Positions 41,024-43,469 of a DNA stretch of 43,469 nt are shown one piece after another. The position numbers and the translations under genes are program-made. Source of the stretch: Pseudomonadota bacterium (GTDB taxonomy: Bacteria; Pseudomonadota; Gammaproteobacteria; Steroidobacterales; Steroidobacteraceae); assembly GCA_023391335.1 (NCBI GenBank), contig JAEWBG010000058.1, positions 1 to 43,469 on the forward strand. Direction: 5' to 3'. Position 1 is the stretch's first letter, and every line of letters starts with the position of its first letter. The notes beneath the pieces were generated by a model. The model was not told where the DNA came from and searched no databases. It was given only the letters and a program-made list of their open reading frames with translations.

Positions 41024-42667
41024 CTACTGCGCGTTCGTAAACTTCTGAGCGAAGAAATCATGTCGATGCCAACGTGGCCGGGCGGTCGCATTCGCCACTG
41101 CGGCTGCAACTCGCAAATTGATCCGTGCCAGCGACGCGGCGCTTGGATAGTCGAGCGGCACCGAAATGTCATCGCTAGGTTGGTGATAGTGATCGCGCAG
41201 GAAGCTCTCTTGAAGCGCCTGCAAATCGACGTTGCGATCGCGCGCATGAATTCCGCAAATCACCACGAGCGAGGGAATACCTAAGCGGATGAATGAGTAC
41301 TGGTCGCTACGGACGAAGCGAATCTCGTCGGGTGCCGGATCGTCGGTGAGCGAGTAACCCTCCGCCCCTGCGGCGTCTCTGATCAAGTTGCCGAGTGTCG
41401 AGTTGTCTGCACCCAGTGCAATGAGATCGGTGCTTGGCGCAAGCGGTAGAGGCATGTCGATGTTGAGCGCTGCGACGATTTTTTGTTTGCGTTGCTTCGC
41501 TTGTTGGGCCAGATAATCGGAGCCGAGCAAGCCTTTCTCTTCGGCAGTGACAGCCGCAAACAAAACCGAGCGTTTCAGTTTGGTGCCGCTGTGCTGCAGA
41601 GTACGTGCGATCTCGAGCAGAATCCCGACGCCGACGGCGTTGTCCTGTGCACCGTTGAAGGTAGCATCGCCGTTCACTGCTGAGCCGCGGCCCAACTGGT
41701 CCAAGTGGGCTGTGATGATCACGTATTCGTTTTTCAATGCAGAGTCGCTTCCCGGAATCATTGCGAGCACGTTCGTACTCTCGGTCCTACGCAAACCCGT
41801 CGTCGCCGACAATGTGAGCAGGCCCGGTAATTCGAATGCTTGCGACTCGCCGTTGTCGGCGGCCGTGGAGGCGGTTTCGAAAGACACCTGTGCGGATGCG
41901 AAGAGTTCCGCAGCCGCTTCGCGACTGAAGCGGAATCGCTGCTTCAATTGCGGGAACGATTCGTGCGGTTTGCCGTCTGCATCGAGCCAACGCATTTGCG
42001 GCTGCCAACTCATGGCGACGCGCTTGTCCCAGGGCACGTGTTTGGCATCTTCCGTCGAATCGACCAGGATTACCCCGACCGCTCCGTGTGCAACGAGTGT
42101 CGTCAGCTTTTGAGAGAGCGATGAGTAGAAGGCGCGCTGTTCGTTCGAAAATCGCGCCGGCGCACCCGTGAAGATGACGGCGATGCGCCCCTTCAAATCG
42201 AGCGTTGCGAAGTCGTTGTGATTGAGCTCGGGCGCGTCGATGCCGAACCCCGCGAATGCGAGCGGCGCAGTGAGCGTTGACGTCGCGGATTCGAAATCAG
42301 CCGAAGGAATGTAGTCCACGCCATATTCGAATGTCCGTGTGCGGTTCTTGATCACCCACTCGGCGGATGAGCCCGGCAATACAGCGGTCGCTTCCAGTAG
42401 CGGTACGCGCTGCAAATACGTGCCGTCATCGCCTGCGGGAGTCAGTCCTGCTTGTTTGAACTGTGCCTCGACGTAAGCAGCCGCGATGTCATAGCCGCGC
42501 GAGGCCGCGGCGCGCCCTTCGAGCAGATCGTCCGCTAAGAACTCGACATGTGCCCGAATCGCATCGGGCCGTACAGGAGGACTGCCGGAGTCCGCTGCAT
42601 GAGCGGTCGTAAGGGCCAGAGCAGCAAACAGGGCAGCAAACAGGGCGGTAAATCGCATTGTGGTCAT
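41024..42667 (-). CDS. M28-family metallopeptidase with PA-like insert, 547 aa
   Basis: Signal peptide ending AHAA (about residue 25). An N-terminal segment (to about 110), then a protease-associated-type insert (about 120-240, AFAGFGIDAPELNHNDFATL), then the M28 catalytic domain: TAHLDQLG (histidine), NGAQDNAVG (aspartate), TAEEKGLLGS (glutamate pair) and further metal ligands near DEIRFVRSDQYSF and HYHQPSDD. This is a typical exported zinc aminopeptidase. The start at 42667 has only a weak ribosome site; ATG at 42658 is the alternative. Confidence 0.92.
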   Translation of the reverse strand: MTTMRFTALFAALFAALALTTAHAADSGSPPVRPDAIRAHVEFLADDLLEGRAAASRGYDIAAAYVEAQFKQAGLTPAGDDGTYLQRVPLLEATAVLPGSSAEWVIKNRTRTFEYGVDYIPSADFESATSTLTAPLAFAGFGIDAPELNHNDFATLDLKGRIAVIFTGAPARFSNEQRAFYSSLSQKLTTLVAHGAVGVILVDSTEDAKHVPWDKRVAMSWQPQMRWLDADGKPHESFPQLKQRFRFSREAAAELFASAQVSFETASTAADNGESQAFELPGLLTLSATTGLRRTESTNVLAMIPGSDSALKNEYVIITAHLDQLGRGSAVNGDATFNGAQDNAVGVGILLEIARTLQHSGTKLKRSVLFAAVTAEEKGLLGSDYLAQQAKQRKQKIVAALNIDMPLPLAPSTDLIALGADNSTLGNLIRDAAGAEGYSLTDDPAPDEIRFVRSDQYSFIRLGIPSLVVICGIHARDRNVDLQALQESFLRDHYHQPSDDISVPLDYPSAASLARINLRVAAAVANATARPRWHRHDFFAQKFTNAQ

Positions 42668-42828
42668 TATTTCTTGTCCCTGACGCCACACTACCGAAGT
42701 CGCATCAAACCGCAACCTTCGCGGCCATCGCGGTTCACCTCGAATTCAGTACGTGGCTACTAAGATCATCTGCAAAATCGGCTTTTGACCTTGAACCCAA
42801 CCTGAGCTTCCATCATTTTGTAGCGAGC

Positions 42829-43335
42829 ATGATGAGCCGCACGACCGCCCAGATCATCTTCTTCGCCTACTTCGGTTGGGGCGTTTTATTGCAAGGATGT
42901 TCATCGTTACCCCCGGTTCAACCTGCCGGATCCGCGCCTGTCGTTCAGTCATTTGCGCCGCGCTCGAACCCCGGGAATGAAATTGCGATGCGCGCGATTT
43001 CGCTGCTCGGCTCGCCGTATAAGTGGGGCGGCAGTGGCCCGCGGCAGTTCGATTGCAGCGGACTCGTGCGATTCGTGTTTGGAGAAATCGGCGTGGATGT
43101 GCCGCGCACTGCTGCCGAACAGTACTCAGCGGCTCGTCATGTGGACTTGGACGAGCTTGCGCCGGGCGATTTGTTGTTCTTTCGAATTTCCGGCCGGCGC
43201 GTGTCCCATGTTGCGATCTATGCCGGCGAAGGCCGCTTCATCCATGCGCCGCAAACCGGCCGCCCGGTCGAACTACGCACGCTGGATGATGAGTTCTATC
43301 GTCCTCGCCTCGTCGGCGCTGGACGGTTTCCCTGA
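42829..43335 (+). CDS. NlpC/P60-family lipoprotein, putative peptidoglycan hydrolase
   Basis: Lipoprotein signal with lipobox LLQGC (C24), then an NlpC/P60 catalytic domain: C76 in FDCSGLVRF, H127 in VSHVAIYAG and H139 (RFIHAP) as third residue. It would cut peptide bonds in cell-wall stems, as in Spr/NlpC. 168 residues. Start at 42829 (second ATG at 42832); the ribosome site is weak. The frame is intact, and an IS30-type element begins about 16 bases after its stop. Confidence 0.92.
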   Translation: MMSRTTAQIIFFAYFGWGVLLQGCSSLPPVQPAGSAPVVQSFAPRSNPGNEIAMRAISLLGSPYKWGGSGPRQFDCSGLVRFVFGEIGVDVPRTAAEQYSAARHVDLDELAPGDLLFFRISGRRVSHVAIYAGEGRFIHAPQTGRPVELRTLDDEFYRPRLVGAGRFP

Positions 43336-43350
43336 GAAGCCGGACGCAAC

Positions 43351-43469
43351 GGCCGGCTCAACTGATCAGCGCAACACTTTCTGCCAGCTTTTCTGCTGGC
43401 GTTTGGAACTGCAATGTCTCACGAGGTCGGCCGTTGAGTCGATGGGCAATGCGATCTAAATGAGCTTGT
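43351..43469 (-). mobile_element. IS30-family insertion sequence, one end only
   Basis: The terminal repeat CTCAACTGATCAGCGCAACA (43357-43376) aligns with the E. coli IS30 end TTCAATTGGTCAACGCAACA at most positions. Inside it, on the minus strand, lies the 3' end of a transposase gene. The rest of the element is beyond base 43469. Confidence 0.75.
43358..43469 (-). CDS. IS30-family transposase, C-terminal end
   Basis: Partial frame entering from the right edge. It encodes the last 36 residues: QAHLDRIAHRLNGRPRETLQ, then FQTPAEKLAESVALIS and stop. R-x-A-x-x-L-N-x-R-P-R-x-T-L-x-F-x-T-P-A-E is the hallmark of IS30-family transposase C-termini. The catalytic DDE core is outside the window, so activity cannot be judged. 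Confidence 0.85.
   Translation of the reverse strand, partial: QAHLDRIAHRLNGRPRETLQFQTPAEKLAESVALIS

Overview
The window looks like a chromosomal stretch of a GC-rich gammaproteobacterium. The gene content (TIGR04211 SH3/anchor protein, CstA with a YbdD-type partner, DUF885 lipoprotein peptidase, LigB-type ATP-dependent ligase, BON proteins, a bufferin cluster) fits the Xanthomonadales/Nevskiales/Steroidobacterales side of the class. That placement is inferred from family content, not from a marker-gene tree. No rRNA, tRNA, CRISPR array, phage or plasmid module was seen. Coding density is high and nearly all reading frames are intact.

Layout. 0-5.2 kb: the 3' part of an ECF sigma factor, a secreted GH5 mannanase/cellulase-like enzyme, a LigB-type ATP-dependent DNA ligase and an unknown protein. 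5.3-12.6 kb: a BON protein, a PQQ-type beta-propeller, a rhomboid protease, a DUF885 lipoprotein, a metallo-beta-lactamase-fold hydrolase, an SH3/anchor protein and a small unknown protein. 12.8-15.7 kb: isochorismatase-like hydrolase, inorganic pyrophosphatase, and a VOC protein divergent from a WYL-domain regulator. 16-19 kb: a three-gene MacB/FtsX-type ABC exporter operon. 19.2-21.7 kb: bactofilin, zinc-ribbon protein and DUF1993 operon, then a 22-residue membrane-peptide gene with its own promoter, ribosome binding site and terminator, then repeat-rich DNA. 21.5-24.5 kb: histidine phosphatase, CstA and YbdD operon. 24.6-30.2 kb: a two-domain VOC protein fused to a histone-H1-like tail, a ketopantoate-reductase-like gene, an aminotransferase, and a maleylacetoacetate (or maleylpyruvate) isomerase with an FAH-family hydrolase. 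30.3-33 kb: a bufferin cluster (precursor bufA, MNIO enzyme bufB, DUF2063 partner bufC) plus an unknown gene. 33.2-40.2 kb: an envelope-stress-like neighbourhood with a BON lipoprotein, a coiled-coil lipoprotein, CHASE3 kinase, Fis-type HTH, NarL regulator, lone receiver, SemiSWEET-like protein, a large BON protein and an SDR. 40.4-43.5 kb: small SH3-like and EF-hand proteins, an M28 peptidase, an NlpC/P60 lipoprotein and the end of an IS30-family element running out of the window.

How the genes work together. Several compact operons are marked by 1-4 base overlaps: ABC exporter, zinc ribbon/bactofilin, cstA/ybdD, isomerase/FAH, bufB/bufC, and Fis-HTH/response regulator. The most unusual points are the bufferin RiPP locus without an adjacent DoxX gene, the VOC-histone fusion, the 22-residue membrane peptide, a 184-bp MITE-like element present twice with related inverted repeats that favour convergent gene ends, and a possible noncoding RNA ending in a strong terminator at about 37.3-37.45 kb.
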